Position numbers and translations under genes: made by a program | The notes under the pieces: generated by a model | Told to the model about the DNA's origin: nothing | Databases searched by the model: none | What the model saw: only the letters and a program-made list of their open reading frames with translations | In this document: piece by piece, positions 1-12,827 of the stretch | How positions within the stretch are numbered: the first letter of the stretch is position 1 | Layout: the number at the start of each line of letters is the position of its first letter | Origin: Cacajao melanocephalus | Taxonomy: Eukaryota > Chordata > Mammalia > Primates > Pitheciidae | DNA: 64,000 nucleotides | Direction of reading: 5' to 3' | Assembly: GCA_963573385.1 (NCBI GenBank) | Contig: CAUYLG010071582.1 | Span: 1-64,000 of the forward strand

Positions 1-230
1 GCTTATTTGTTTTTTTCTTGTAAATCTGTTTTAGTTCTTTGTAGATTCTGGAAATTAGCCCTTTGTCAGATGGGTAGATTGCAAAAATTTTTTCCCATTC
101 TGTTGGTTGCCGATTCACTCTAATCACTGTTTCTTTTGCTGTGCAGAAGCTGTGGAATTTGATTAGGTCCCATTTGTCTATTTTGGCTTTTGTTGCCAAT
201 GCTTTTGGTGTTTTGGTCATGAAGTCTAAA
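1..230 (-). mobile_element. L1 ORF2 3' fragment, inverted 5' part of a twin-primed L1
   Basis: The reverse strand reads as the end of L1 ORF2 (the stretch around accaaaagcattggcaac and the following cagcttctgcacagcaaaag block). It abuts a sense-strand L1 3' end at about 231, so the two pieces look like one insertion whose 5' part was inverted. It is cut by the window edge. It has no coding capacity. Confidence 0.8.
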
Positions 231-1310
231 GGGAACACTTCTATGCTGTTGGTCAGAATGTAAATTAGCCACTATGGAAAGCAATTTGATTTTCAAAGAA
301 CTTAAACAGAACTACCATTTGACCCAGTAATTCCATTGCTGGGTATATATCCAAAAGAAATCAAATCTTTCTACCAAAAAGACATGCATTCACAAGTTCA
401 TTGCAGCATTATTCACAATAGCAAAGACATGGAATCAACCCAGGTGCCCATCAGTGTTTTATTGGATAAGAAAATATGGTACATTGACCCAGCAATCCCA
501 TTACTGAGTATATATCCAAAGGATTATAAATTGTTCTATTATAAGGACACATGCGCACAAATGTTCACTGCAGCACTGTTTACAATAGCAAAGACTTGGG
601 ACCATGTGCAAGTGTCATATGCACTCCCATGTTCACTGCAGCATTATTCATGTTACTAGTCAAGATACAGAATCAACCAAAGTGTCAATGGATATATAAA
701 GTGGAATATCATTCAGCCATAAAAAGGAAGGTGATCCTGTCATTTACAACAATATAGATGAATGTAGAGAACATCATGCTAAGTGACATAAGCCAGGCAC
801 AGAAACATAAATAGTAACATGATCTCACTTTTATGTGGAATATGTAAAAGTCAACCTCATAGAAGCAGAGAGTAGCATTATGCTACCAGAGGGTAGGGGC
901 TGAGGCAAAGGGAGAGATGTTGGTCAGCACGTCCAAAGTTTAGTTAGTCAGAATGAAAGTTGTGGAGATCTAATGGACAACATGATGACTATAGTTAATA
1001 ATACTGTATTGTATACTTGAAATTTGCTAAAAGTAGATTTTAAATGTTCTTAATACACACACACACACACATACACAAAATGCTAACTATGTGAGGGGGA
1101 TGGATATGCTAACTAGCTTGACTGTAGTAATAATTTCACACTGTGAATATATATCAAAACATCATATAGTGCACCATAAATATATACAATTTTTATTTGT
1201 ATATATGAGCTGGAAAAAAGTGAGAACAATAAAGCTGGAAAAAAGTAAGAACAATAATAAACCATTATTAATAAAGCTGGAAAAAAGTAAGAACAATAAA
1301 CCATTTACAT
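231..1310 (+). mobile_element. Old L1 (L1MA/L1MB-like) 3' end, sense part
   Basis: It reads sense through the last part of ORF2 and the 3' UTR typical of older L1s (actatagttaataatactg, then an (AC)n run at 1054-1071, then ccataaatatatacaattt). It ends in a repeated A-rich tail. Around 327-660 the ORF2 tail segment (tgcagcattattcacaatag and variants) appears three times, so the element carries an internal duplication. It is degenerate, and the short open frames in it are not genes. Confidence 0.8.
1206..1310 (+). repeat. Three tandem copies of an L1 tail unit
   Basis: The unit agctggaaaaaagtaagaa followed by caataa occurs at about 1209, 1231 and 1275, at the very 3' end of the L1. The first copy has a G in place of an A. 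It looks like slippage or duplication of the L1 tail. Confidence 0.75.
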
Positions 1311-3020
1311 TTTAACATAAATAATAATTTTTACAAGAAATAATTATGTTTTCCCAACATAAATATTAGTTATGAGTGATACTGTCTACAAATTTAATAA
1401 TCTCTTTTATGTTTTACCTAGAAGATAGCAGGTCATTCTCATGTCTGCTTCTGTTTCTAATATGCTGTGATATACTGTGTTAGATAAGCACTTGAAGAGA
1501 ATCTGGCCTTGTGCAGATGTATAGCTGGAAAAGGGAGTAGAATTTTAATGGCCTTTTTAGATAATTGTGAATATTTTTTGATACGACATCAAACTGTTTA
1601 AGCACTAGTTTACTAAAGGTTTATTATAATGTGGAAACAGAAATGGTACCAATGAACTTTTTGTACTCTGTACATTTCGGTGTATGAAAGTGAAAAATTC
1701 AGATGCTATCTTATATTATGAAAATAGCTTTGACATCAGGGACTTTTTGAAAGGATCTCTTTGAGAACTTTAATTGCTACTGCAGACCAAAAATAAAAAT
1801 AGTTTGACATGCACCTATCAGGAATAGGACATCCTCTTAAATTTTGGTCTGAGAAAGACTTATGAAAATTGACTGAGATGAGGCATCATTTAACAAGACG
1901 TGCAATCTCAAAGGGTCATATAGAAAGATTGTAAGAAGAGGGAAGGATGACTAGGCAGACAGATTCAGCTTTATAATTTCTCCAGAAACCAAAGTCTTTC
2001 TGAACAGAAACCAACTTGAGGATAAAGCTTATCCACAGCATCTCTGTGCAGCAGAGGGGATTTAAGGAAACACCTAAAGTAAGGCATCAAAGGATTCTAC
2101 CCGAGCTCACAAAGTCCCTGCCCTGTAGTTCACTTCTGCCATTCTCAAGGTTTTTATTATTTCACATTCAACTAAAACCTGCACCAAACTATTGTGTAAA
2201 TTGAGACTCAATCTTAGGATTTACCATAAGACTCTATTGCTTATCAAAATTGGACCACAGAAAGGAAGGAGGAGTACACATTAGTCAGAGACTGAGGATC
2301 ACCCTAATGAACCTTTTTTGCCTAATTGAGAGAAAATTATAGTTGTGGAAAAAGGTTGAGCTGAGTTATAATGAAAGCTGTCCTTGGACCATGTTCTGCC
2401 ATGTATATAAGAAGGAATAACATAGTGTATTTGACATTTGCTGTTAGCTTGATGAAGCCCGAGCTCTCTGTTCTTTAAGGTGCTCTGAACACCACCTTGC
2501 ATGAAAGGTTCTTTCAGGATCAATGTAACAATATTTCAGAGTCAGGATATGGTGCACCTTAGACAAAACATGAGTCAAACCGAAACCAATGGCTGATCCC
2601 AGGACTGTTGAGATCAAAGTTAGGTGCTGTCACCATGGGTACAAGCTGGAGGGCTCATGAGAGTCACAGTTCTATTGAAATAGTTTTTGTTCAGTCTCCA
2701 ATAAATTCTCATTTTCTAGTCCAATGATAAAATTTTAGCTTTATTCTTTCTTGGTCCCAGTTTGATTCTATTAACCTATCCTAAAACTATTGAAACACTT
2801 TCCTCCATTGCTTCTAGTTCACCAGTTTGTAGGAATCTTCTCTGTCCCTTGTGCTTACACTTTCCTGATATGTTTGGTTTATCATTCTCTCCTTACTCAT
2901 AATTCTCTCCTTACTCCTAAAATACTGTCATTTCTAAGATCTGCTCTTTAATTTCGACTTTTGCTCTTGCAGGATGATCGTTTCCACTCTTTAAATATAC
3001 TGATGACCTTGAAAATTTGC
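1311..3020. other. Unassigned intergenic sequence
   Basis: AT-rich intergenic DNA. I see no convincing gene, no long open frame with homology, and no repeat I can name with confidence. A few open frames of about 60-75 codons are at the chance level for this composition. Confidence 0.6.
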
Positions 3021-3024
3021 CATT

Positions 3025-3235
3025 TCTGAGCAATTATTATGTTCCAGGAACTGTTTATCTCTTTATACATTTTATTTCTTTAAAAATTTTACAACAACCT
3101 AATCATTATTTTTAGCGTCCTTGTTTTGCATGAGGCTCAAAAATGTTGCATGCCTTGTTCAAGTTACAGCTTGGAAGAGCTGGGATTTTATCCTAGATGT
3201 GACTACAAAACAGTTGCCTTAAACTTACCATATGC
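3025..3235 (+). mobile_element. MIR SINE
   Basis: It follows the MIR consensus order: ttatgttccaggaactg, then a degenerate core, then catgaggctcaaaaatgttg, cttgttcaagttacagcttg and agctgggattttatcctaga. It is diverged and old, and has no coding function. Confidence 0.75.
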
Positions 3236-4430
3236 CACCCAACATACTGCCTACTCAGGTTTCCATTTTGAACCTGAGACCACGTCTTCACACCTTTGGA
3301 GCACATTAGAGACATTGGTAAAAATGCTTTTAAATATAGATGTCTTTGTCTTTCCTGATTCTTAGAGGATTAAAATCTTGGCAGATGGTCTGATGCATGG
3401 ATCTTTATGTTCAACTTTCTATTAGAACATCACCAGGATGCTTCCCAAGAACTTTGATTTTGGCCTGAATAAAACTGAATCCACATTCTCCCAAGTCTCC
3501 CCTTGTATTTCTTATATTGTTAATATATCATCCTTCACACAAAGGTAGACATTTAGGAGTCATCCAAGAGCCCTTATCTTCTCTTACTCTTCTTATCCTT
3601 TTGGCTCCAAGTCCTATAAAATTTACCCCAGAGATGTCTGGACATCTCCACTTGTACTGCCATCGTCTGTCACCTCCTAACTAGTCTCCTTATTTCTAGT
3701 CTCTCCATATTCTAAGTCTGTGCTGCATCTTGCTGCTAAGGTCATTTTAGTTTTTCTAAGAAGTGTCTTTGTGTAACCATGTTAATAATTCTTTTATTGT
3801 TTTGCATAAGGAAAATGAGGCAGAAAGAGATTGAATATCTGGTCAAAATAATATAAAGTGAAAGCATCATGGCAGTTTAATGGCACATTGGCCATTGTTG
3901 AATTTTACCTCTGCTATTTAACCTTCTGAACTGTAGTTCGGATGTGAGTAGATGCAGTTGATACTTCAGCAAATCAGAAAACATGGATAGGGGACTGGAG
4001 GGCTAAATAAAATGATTTCTCTTTCTCCCATTTTGAATTTTAATGCTTAAAAATAGAATTCCTAGGGCAATATTCTGAAATGAAGAGAAACAAGTAATCA
4101 GTCATATGGACTAAGTGTTAATTTAAGAATAAATTTTAAATAGTGGGCTTCACTTCAAAAACATAAAGATTTGGGGATACATATACATTAGTTGGTAATC
4201 TAGTTGTGTTTTTCAACTTGTGAGGCATGGATCCTGAATAGTTTAGGAATTATATAGCAAGGAGTTGGTGAATCTGAATGTTGCTGTCTCATTGCCTATA
4301 AATGGAAAAAAAAGGTAACTGATACATCCATGAAAATGATTTTTCAGATGTATAGAATGGCAAGTGAAATACAAACTTAAAAGTGTAACAAAAGTCATAG
4401 TAGGTTGTTTCATTATGAGTTTTTCTATCA
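3236..4430. other. Unassigned intergenic sequence
   Basis: No gene recognised. The stretch 3,400-3,760 has an L2-like pyrimidine-rich look but is too diverged for a firm call. The rest is unique AT-rich sequence. Confidence 0.5.
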
Positions 4431-4432
4431 TA

Positions 4433-4479
4433 ATAGATAGAAAAATAGTAGAAAAATAGATAGAAAAATAGGTAGAAAA
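4433..4479. repeat. (TAGAAAAA)n-like simple repeat
   Basis: Four to five imperfect iterations of tagaaaaata/gatagaaaaa lie directly upstream of the L1 pair. It is a short microsatellite-like tract. Confidence 0.8.
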
Positions 4480-4589
4480 TTGGGTATCAGTGGATACCCA
4501 ATTACAACTATTCTCATGTAAGCAGTTTGTTTACTATTTTGATGTTCAGAAAGGACCTCACATACATGAAAAGGTTAAGATGTATTGCT

Positions 4590-5870
4590 TTTCTGATGAA
4601 AAGACTCCCTATTCAATAAATGATGCCAGCATAAGTGGCTAGTGATACACAGAAGATTGAAGCTGGACCCCTTCCTTACACCATATACAAAAATCAACTC
4701 AAGATGAATTAAATACCTAAATGTAAAACCAAAAACTATAAAAACTCTGGAAGAAAATCTAGGCAATACCATTCAGGACATAGGCATCGGAAAAGATTTT
4801 ATGATGAAAACACCAAAAGCAATTGCAATGAAAGCAAAAATTGACAAATGGAATCTAATTAAACTAAGGAGCTTCTGCATAGCAAAAGAAACCATCAACA
4901 GAGTGAACAGAAAACCTACAGAATGGATGAAAATTTTTGCAATCTATCCATCTGACAATAGTTTAAATCAGAATCTACAAAGAACTTAACCAGATTTACA
5001 AGAAAAAAACAACCCCATTAAAAAGTGTGCAAAGAACATGAATAGACACTTCTCAAAAGAAGACATACATGTGGCAAATGAACATACGAAAAAAAAGCTC
5101 AACATCACTGATATTAAAGAAATGCACATCAAAACCACAGTAAGATACCATCTCACAGCAGTCAGAATGGCTTTTATTAAAAAGTCAAAAAACAAAAATG
5201 CTAGCAAGGTTGCAGAGAAAAAAGAAAACTTTTACCCTGTTGTAGTGTAAATTAGTTTAACCATTGTGGAAAACAATGTGTTGATTCCTCAAAGACCTAG
5301 TGGCAGAAATAGCATTTGACTCAGCAATCCCATTACTGGATATATACCCAAAGGAATATAAATCATTCTTTTCTAAACATACATCTACATGTATGTTTAT
5401 TGCAGCAGTCACAATAGCAAAGACATGGAATCAATCTAAATGTTCATCAATGACAGACTGGATAAAGAAAATGTGGTACATATACACCATGAAATTCGAT
5501 GCAGTCGTAAAAAGGAATGAGATCATGTCCTTTGCAGGGACATGGATGAAGTTGGAAGCCATTAGCATCAGCAAACTCACATATGAACAGAAAACCAAAC
5601 ACTGCATGTTCTCACTTATAAGTGGAAGCTGAATGAAGAGAACAAATGAACACATTGCAGGCAACAACACACAATAGGGCCTGTTGGCAGTGCAGGGGCA
5701 GGGAGAACATCAGGAATAATTGCTTATGGATACTGGGCTTAATACCTGGGTAATGGGATGATCTGTACAGCAAATCACATGGCACACATTTACCTCTGTA
5801 ACAAACCTGCACATTCTATACATGTACTCTTGAACTTAAAAGAAAAGTTGAAGAATAAATAAATAAACAA
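4590..5870 (+). mobile_element. 5'-truncated L1, 3' end, first of two in tandem
   Basis: It reads sense through the 3' third of ORF2 (acaccaaaagcaattgcaat at about 4,810, then cttctgcatagcaaaagaaa, ttctcaaaagaagacataca and aaatgtggtacatatacacc), then a short 3' UTR (aacaaacctgcacattctat) and an A-rich tail at about 5,835-5,878. The frames are broken into short open pieces (for example 5,300-5,632), so it is dead. It is typical of a primate-era L1. Confidence 0.88.
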
Positions 5871-5880
5871 AAATTTTAAA

Positions 5881-7040
5881 AGATGGATTAAAGACTTAAA
5901 TGTAAAACCCAAAACTATAAAAACCCTGGAAGGCAACCTAGGCAATACCATCCTGGACCTAGGAATGGGCAAAAATTTCATGACAGAGACACCAAAAGCA
6001 AACACAACAAAAGTAAAAATTGACAAATGAGATCTAATTAAATGTAAGAGCTTCTGCACAGCAAAAGAAACGATCAATAGAGTAAGCAAACAACCTACAG
6101 AATGGGAGAAAATATTTGCAAACTATGCATCCAACAAATGTCTAATACCCAGCATCTACAAGGAACAGACATTTACAAGAGAAAATCAAGCAACCCCCTT
6201 AAAAAGTGGGCCAAGGACATGAATGGACACTTTTCAAAAGAAGACATACATGTGGCCAACAAACATATGATAAAAACCTCAATATCACTGATCATTAGAG
6301 AAATGCAAATCAAAACCACAATGAGATACCATCCCACACCAGTTAGAATGATTATTACTACAAAGTCAAAAAATAACAGATGCTGGTGAGGTTGCAGAGA
6401 AAAGGGAATCCTTACATACTGTTGGTGGGAGAGTAAATTAGTTCAATCATTGTGGAAAGCAGTGCGGTGATTCCTCAGAGAGCTAAAAGCAAAATTAGCA
6501 TCTGACCCACCAATCTCATTACCAGGTATATACCCAGAGTAATATAAAACATTCTATCAAAGACATATGTGTGGGAATGTTCATTGCACACTATTTACAT
6601 AACAAAGACATGGAATCATCCTAAATGTCCATCAATAACAGACTGGATAAAGAAAATGTGGTATATATACACCATGGAATGTTATGTAGCCATAAAAAAG
6701 AACAAGATCATGTCTCTTGCAGGAGTATGGATGGAGCTGGAGGCTATCATCTTTAGCAAACTAATGCAGGAACAGAAAACCAAACACTGCAAGTTCTCAC
6801 TTGTATGAGGGAGCTAAATGATAAGAACTTATGAACACAAAGAAGGAAACAACAGACACTGGGGTTTACTTGAAGGGGGAGGATGGGACGAGGGAGAGCA
6901 GCAGAAAAGATAACTATTGGATACTGAGCTTAATACCAGGATGATGTATCACATGTAAAACAAACCCCCATGACATGTGTTTATTCATGTAACAAACCTT
7001 CACATGTTCCTTCAAACCTAAAATAAAAATTAAAAGAGAT
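5881..7040 (+). mobile_element. 5'-truncated L1, 3' end, second of two in tandem
   Basis: It starts inside ORF2 immediately after the tail of the preceding L1 and runs sense to its own 3' end (tgtaacaaaccttcacatg) and A-rich tail near 7,020-7,040. The same segment is present in the first L1, with many differences between them. The short sequence aaaaatt..aaaaga occurs at both ends (about 5,870 and 7,027), consistent with a target-site duplication in the older tail. Confidence 0.88.
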
Positions 7041-7045
7041 GATGC

Positions 7046-8300
7046 ATTGTTTTTGTTAATATTTATTTTTTAAATGAACAGTTAAAAAAAGAGTTTCAAA
7101 TAAAAATGTTAAAAAGAAGATGGATACAGTAGTTTGGAGTTTCTGGAAAGTTCTAGGATTAAAATACAAATTTAGGAGTTACCAGCATGTAATTTAAGTC
7201 ACAAGACTGGATTAGATTATTGAATGAGGAGTATAGATTTAAAAATATGTGTTGGAGAAGTCTAAGGACTGAGCTTAGTGCTCAATATTAAGAGGTCAAG
7301 ATGATAAAAAGGAAGAAGGAAAGGAGACTCGGAGAGTGGCTGATGAAAAAAGAGGAAAGTCAAGAGAATGTGCATTCTGGAAACTAAATGAATCGAATAT
7401 TTAAAGAAAAAGGGTGATTAGCTGTATCAAATGTTCTAATCATGCAACTAAGATGAAAATTGAGAATTGACCACTGTATTTTGCAGTGTGGAGGTCCCTG
7501 GTGACTCTGACAAGAGTTTTGGTGGGATGCCAGGGAGAAACCATTTTGGAGTAGGTGTAAGAGAGAATGCAAAAAAAAAAAAAAAAAAAAAAAAAGGAAG
7601 TGGATAATTTAGATCAAGCATTGGAAGAGTTTTGCTGTGAAGGTAAAGAGACAAATGGAGCAGAAGTAGAATGGAGAAAGAAGTAGAGCTGTGTAAAGTC
7701 AAGAGATTTTTTTTTGTTATTGTGTTGTTGTTTTTTTTTTTTACTTTTTTTAAGATGGGAGAAATACTAGCATGGTCACACACTGAGGGGAAGGTTCCTA
7801 AAGAAATCCACTTCAGCTGTGTTAATATTTGTAATTAGTCCCTTCCTGGTTTTTAGCTAGATTATATTCACTCTTTTAGAATTATATGGCTATTTTAAAT
7901 AATTAAGCTTTCAGACTGATAGGAAAGCTGAATACTGTCCCTGTACACTGCCTCTACCCTATCTTTCTTCAAATTAGTGTTTGTTCAGGTCAACAAAGAC
8001 ACCCTCATTAACAGATCTACTGGTTAATTTTCTACTGCTTATCTACTTACTATGATTCTGAGTGTCCTCCTACTTGCTGGAACTCTTTCTTTCATTGGCT
8101 TCCAGGTTACCACCCAATCCTGATTCTCCTTCCTGCTGTATCTTCTTAGTCTATTTTGCCTGCTCCAGCTCTGCCTGCCCCTCCTGGGTTGGAAAACCCA
8201 AGGCCCTGTCTTTGATTCTCCTGTCTCACGTACTTCAGAGTTACCAGCTTCCATCCTGACTTCAATTCTGACTCTATTCATGACTCAATAACCTATGTAA
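7046..8300. other. Unassigned intergenic sequence with poly(A) and poly(T) runs
   Basis: It holds a 25-nt A run (7,571-7,595) and T-rich runs at 7,707-7,751. I see no gene. The flanking purine-rich sequence (7,260-7,700) looks like an old repeat that I cannot name. Confidence 0.55.
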
Positions 8301-8460
8301 TAGTAATGGCATCTAACATTACTGAGCATTTACTGTAGTACTTGTGCCAGGCACTTTGCTAACTGCTGTCCCTGCCTGTCTCTCCCAATCCATACCAAAT
8401 ACTCTTCTGAGAATTACTGTCTTCATTTTAAAATAAAGAAGTATATGTTCAGTAAGGCTC
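8300..8460 (+). mobile_element. MIR SINE, partial
   Basis: It follows the MIR order with actgagcatttactgtagta and tgccaggcactttgctaact, then a diverged half with cttcattttaaaataaagaa. It is an old, truncated copy. Confidence 0.6.
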
Positions 8461-8559
8461 CAAATTTTTCCTAATCCCATGACAGAGCTTTGATTTAACT
8501 CATTGTCTATTTGACTCTGAAGCTGTTGTTATGGCTACTATATTTTATTATCTTCTAAA

Positions 8560-9080
8560 CCTCTAACTCAGATCTTCTTAGTTTTAGGCTGTGACATCCA
8601 ACTACCTACTGGATGTAGCTCAGGCACTTCTGCCTTAGTAGATATTAAACTAAATTCATATTACTTGTCCCTCATTTCACCCCCTTTTCTGCCCTCCAAC
8701 TGTCCCTATTTCAACACCTTCTTCTCTAATATTTCTTATTTCTTATCATGGTTTCTCCTTTAGACCATCCCCTAAGAACACTTTGGATTTTTTTTCTCCC
8801 TCATCCTCATCTGCGTTGGTTTCACAGAGGCGTCTCTACATCCCAGTGCCGCTGACATTCCCCTCTGCTTCCTAATTGACCTCTGGCTGCTCGGCTCCCA
8901 ACGCCAGTTGGTTCTCCATGCAGCTGTTAAGGTTAGCTTTTCAAAAAATCAATCTCATAATTCCACTCCACCTAAAAATCTCCCATGGCCCTTGTCACCT
9001 ACAGAGCCATTGCTGTTCTTAGAGGATTTTTCTATAAATGGCTTTGCCTTCTTTACCTATCAGACACACCATGAACATAT
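8560..9080 (+). mobile_element. Probable L2 LINE fragment
   Basis: The stretch with catcctcatctgcgttggtt, aatcaatctcataattccac and aaatctcccatggcccttgt resembles the 3' part of L2, which typically has ctgcttaaaaccctcc and ccattgcc motifs here. It is diverged, so the call is tentative. Confidence 0.4.
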
Positions 9081-9197
9081 GTGAAGAATTATATTTTAAG
9101 ATATATGTAGATACTTCTTATGCTGAAGAAAACAAAATGAGTTTCAAAATCTTTACTAAATTTTAAATAAATTCATTGAATTAAAAATAAATTATCC

Positions 9198-9494
<297 letters not shown>

Positions 9495-10578
9495 AAAAAA
9501 ATTGTCACTAATTTTTTCTCAATGGGGAACTAAATGCACAATGATTGTCATGTGAGTCTGCTCAATTTTTTTGACACTAAAAAAGATACTCTATAACTAC
9601 ATACCAATTTGATTATTTTTATGTAAAAGCTCTCTTTTTAACTAATACTCTCTGTCATATCTGTTCTCTGACTGTGGACCTTGTGACTAGGTCATGTTAA
9701 TTCTGCATAATAAACTTTGGTAATGTATGAGTGACAGAGTGGAAATAGGTAATTGGTGTGGGGGAAGATGGGGATACTGACATTAGAGTCTTTTCAAAAC
9801 TGGAATGGAATAAATTCCACATTCTAAAAATCTCAATTAAAATAATTAAAAATTCCCTGTGATCTTTTATTAATTTACAAAAGAGGCATTCAGGTGAAGC
9901 CTAAATATATAGTATAGTAACATACTACTATATGCAACTGGGACTTGACCTCAGTATTCTAGCCTCCTAACTTGGCATTGTTAACATGGCTTGAAGGGGC
10001 CAGTACGAGCTCACAGCCTGGTAGGAGACGCATACCTCAACTCAGTTTCTATCTTATAAGCTGGAACATCAGGTGTGAGAGAGGTGGAAGCTTCAGACAA
10101 AAAGAATGCATTTTCCTGGGAACCATAAGAAAAGCTTCATCTAATCTTCTGTAGTAAAAGGAGAACATTCTATGTTTCTCACATTTTCCACTTCAAATCA
10201 TCACTTAGTAATTCAACAGATATTTATGTGGTAACAACTTGGCCAGGTAGTGTTTGAGTTGATTTGAAAAATCAGGGTTTACAATCAAAGGAGGAGGGCG
10301 AAATGAAATGTAGAGGAGGATAATAACAAGTAGTGATTATATCCCTAAAAGAAATATAAACAAATCCAGAAGCATCTTCTCCTATATAATAGCAAATTGG
10401 ACAAACTCCTAATAGCCAGAGATGAGGTTCCTTCTCTTACCCTATGAAATAAGGAACCTAGTAAGAACATTTTTTTCTTTTATTAAAATTCAGAGTCATT
10501 TTTTTCTGTCTGGCTCACAGATGTAGCTTTAATACTTCCCTTTCTTTCTGCCACCTGATTCTCCTTTTCCCCCACCTC
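9495..10578. other. Unassigned intergenic sequence
   Basis: AT-rich, with no gene and no repeat I can name with confidence. Confidence 0.5.
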
Positions 10579-10581
10579 TTC

Positions 10582-10765
10582 TGACCGGTGTGAGATATTA
10601 TCTCATTGCGGTTTTGATTTGCATTTCTCTGATGATTCATGTTGTTGAACATTTTTTCACATGCTTGTTGGCTGCATGAATGTCTTTTATCAAAGTATCT
10701 GTTCATGTTCTTTGCCCACTTTTTAATGGGGTTGTTTGTTCTTTGCGTGCAAATCTAGTAAGATT
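10582..10765 (-). mobile_element. L1 ORF2 fragment
   Basis: The + strand shows the complement of late ORF2 (ccggtgtgagatattatctc, cattgcggttttgatttgca, tttttaatggggttgtttgt). It is short and has lost both ends. Confidence 0.85.
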
Positions 10766-11114
10766 TTGCCTTAGGTGAAATCTTCCTGGAAGCAGCAAGC
10801 CCTTTCAGAAATGAGGTACTGCCCAGTCTACATTCATATGCCAAACAAGCAGACTTGGAGGTGAGGAGGAAGATGGGTGAGGGGGAAGAGGGGTCGGTGG
10901 TGGGTGGTTTGATGAGAGGAGGTCAGAGGGAAATCTGGAGGCAGCTGAGTATTGGAGCGTTGTCTGCTGCACCCTGCCTGTTCCTCTGTAGCCTCTCTCC
11001 TCCAGGTCTCACAGCACTCTGCTTCACTGAAGAGCCTCAGTCATCCCGGAGAGTTCATATCCCCACTGCCCACCTCCCATCAGGACACACAGGGATGCTG
11101 AGCTGTGCTGGGGA

Positions 11115-11867
11115 TCCTTTTTTTTTTTTTTTAAGAGTTTCACAACTGGTTTATTTTTTAAACTCTTATTTCAGGTTTAGGGGTATACACGTGCAGGTTT
11201 GTTAAATAGGTAAATTGCATGTTGCAATGGAGGGGTGGTTGGTGTACAAATTATTTCATCACTCAGGTAATGAGCATAGTACTTGATAGGTAGTTTTTCA
11301 ATGCTCACCCTTCTCCCACCCTCCACCCTTAAGTAGGCCCTGGTGTCTGTTGTTCCCCTTTTTGTATCCATATGTACTCAATGTTTAACTTCTACTTATA
11401 AGTGAGAACATTGGACATTTGGTTTTCTGTTCCTGTCTGTGTTAGTTTGCTTAGGATAATGGCCTCCAGCTGCAACCATGTTGATCACTGTTGCTACAAA
11501 GTACATATCTCATTTTTATGGCTGCATAGTATTCCACGGTATATATGGACCACATTATATTTATACAGTCTATCATTGATGGACATTCAGGTTGATTCTG
11601 TGTCTTTGCTATTGTGAATAGTGCTGCAGTGAATATAGGTGTGCCTATGTCTTTACAACAGAATGATTTATATTCCTTTGAGTATACACCCAATAATGAC
11701 ATTGCTGGGTCAGATGGTGATTCTGACTTAAGTTCTTTTAGAAATCACCAAACTGCTTTCCACAGTGGCTGAACTAATTTACCTTCTCACCAACAATGTA
11801 TAAGCATTCCCTTTTCTGTGTAGCCACACCAGCTTCTGTTGTTTTTTGGCATTTTAGTAATAGCCTT
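11115..11867 (-). mobile_element. L1 3' end, minus strand (part 1, before a nested Alu)
   Basis: It begins with a poly(T) (11,118-11,132), the complement of the L1 tail, then the complement of the 3' UTR and of the end of ORF2 (ggctgcatagtattccacgg, gtgctgcagtgaatataggt, caccaacaatgtataagcat). It is interrupted at 11,868 by an Alu and continues after it. Confidence 0.9.
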
Positions 11868-12149
11868 TTTGGCTGGGCATGGTGGCTCACGCTTTGGGAG
11901 ACAAAGATGGGCAGATCACTTGTGGTCAGGAGGTTGAGGCCAGCCTGGCCAATATGGCAAAAACCCCATCTGTACTAAAAATACAAAAATTAGCCTGGTG
12001 TTGTGGTGCACACCTGTAGTCCCAGCTACTTAGGAGGTTGTGGGATGAGAACTGCTTGAACCTGGGAGGTGGAGGTTGCAGTGAGCCAATATAGCACCAC
12101 TGCACTCCAGCCGGGGTGACAGAGTGAGACTCTGTCTGAAAAAAAGAAA
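11868..12149 (+). mobile_element. Alu nested in a minus-strand L1
   Basis: An Alu head (ggctgggcatggtggctcac), both monomers, and an A-rich end at about 12,138-12,149. The first monomer lacks the stretch around the usual cctgtaatcccagca box. Because it splits the L1 it must be younger than that L1. Confidence 0.92.
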
Positions 12150-12510
12150 ATGATGATAGTAGCCATTGTGATTGGTATGAGATGACATCTCAATTTAGTT
12201 TTGATTTGCATTTCTCTAATGATTAATGATATTGTGCATTTTTTCATATGCTTATTGGCCACATGAATGTCTTCTTTTGAAAAGTATCTGTTCATGTTAT
12301 TTACCTATTTCTTAATGGGACTGTTTTTTGCTCATTATAATTTCTGGATATTAGACCTTTGTTGGATGTATAGTTTGTAGATATTTTCTCCCATTCTGTA
12401 GGTTGTCTGTTTACTCTGTTATTAGTTTCTTTTGCTGTGAAGAAGCTCTTTAGTTTAATTAGGTCCTGTTTATCAAATCTTGCTTTTGTTGAAATTGCTT
12501 TTGGTGTTGG
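12150..12510 (-). mobile_element. L1, minus strand (part 2, after the nested Alu)
   Basis: It continues the complement of ORF2 from tagccattgtgattggtatg through tctttagtttaattaggtcc to gcttttgttgaaattgcttt. The order is collinear with the part before the Alu, so both parts are one insertion of about 1.1 kb. Confidence 0.9.
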
Positions 12511-12827
12511 GACCCTTTTGCATGGAGGAGGTTCAATGTAGAGATGGGGTCTTGCTCTGTTGCCCCAGCCAGTCTCATTGTCTCCTGGATGAGGAGAATC
12601 CAAGGGGTGTTATAGGGGCCATGTTTTGTTTTCCCACCTCACAGCTCCCAAGCTTGCACCTGCCAATAAACAGACACCTCTTCCTAAAAATAAAATGAAT
12701 AAAATCCCACAGAAAAGTATAATTTACATAGTTAAATGCATTGCTCAAACTTTATCATAGACTGGGCACAGTGGCTCATGCCTATAAACCCAGCACTTTG
12801 GGAGGCTTAGGTGGATGGATTGCTTGA

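Noticed and set aside
336..757. Open frames of 107 and 68 codons
   Set aside because: They lie inside an old L1 3' end and are fragments of its dead ORF2.
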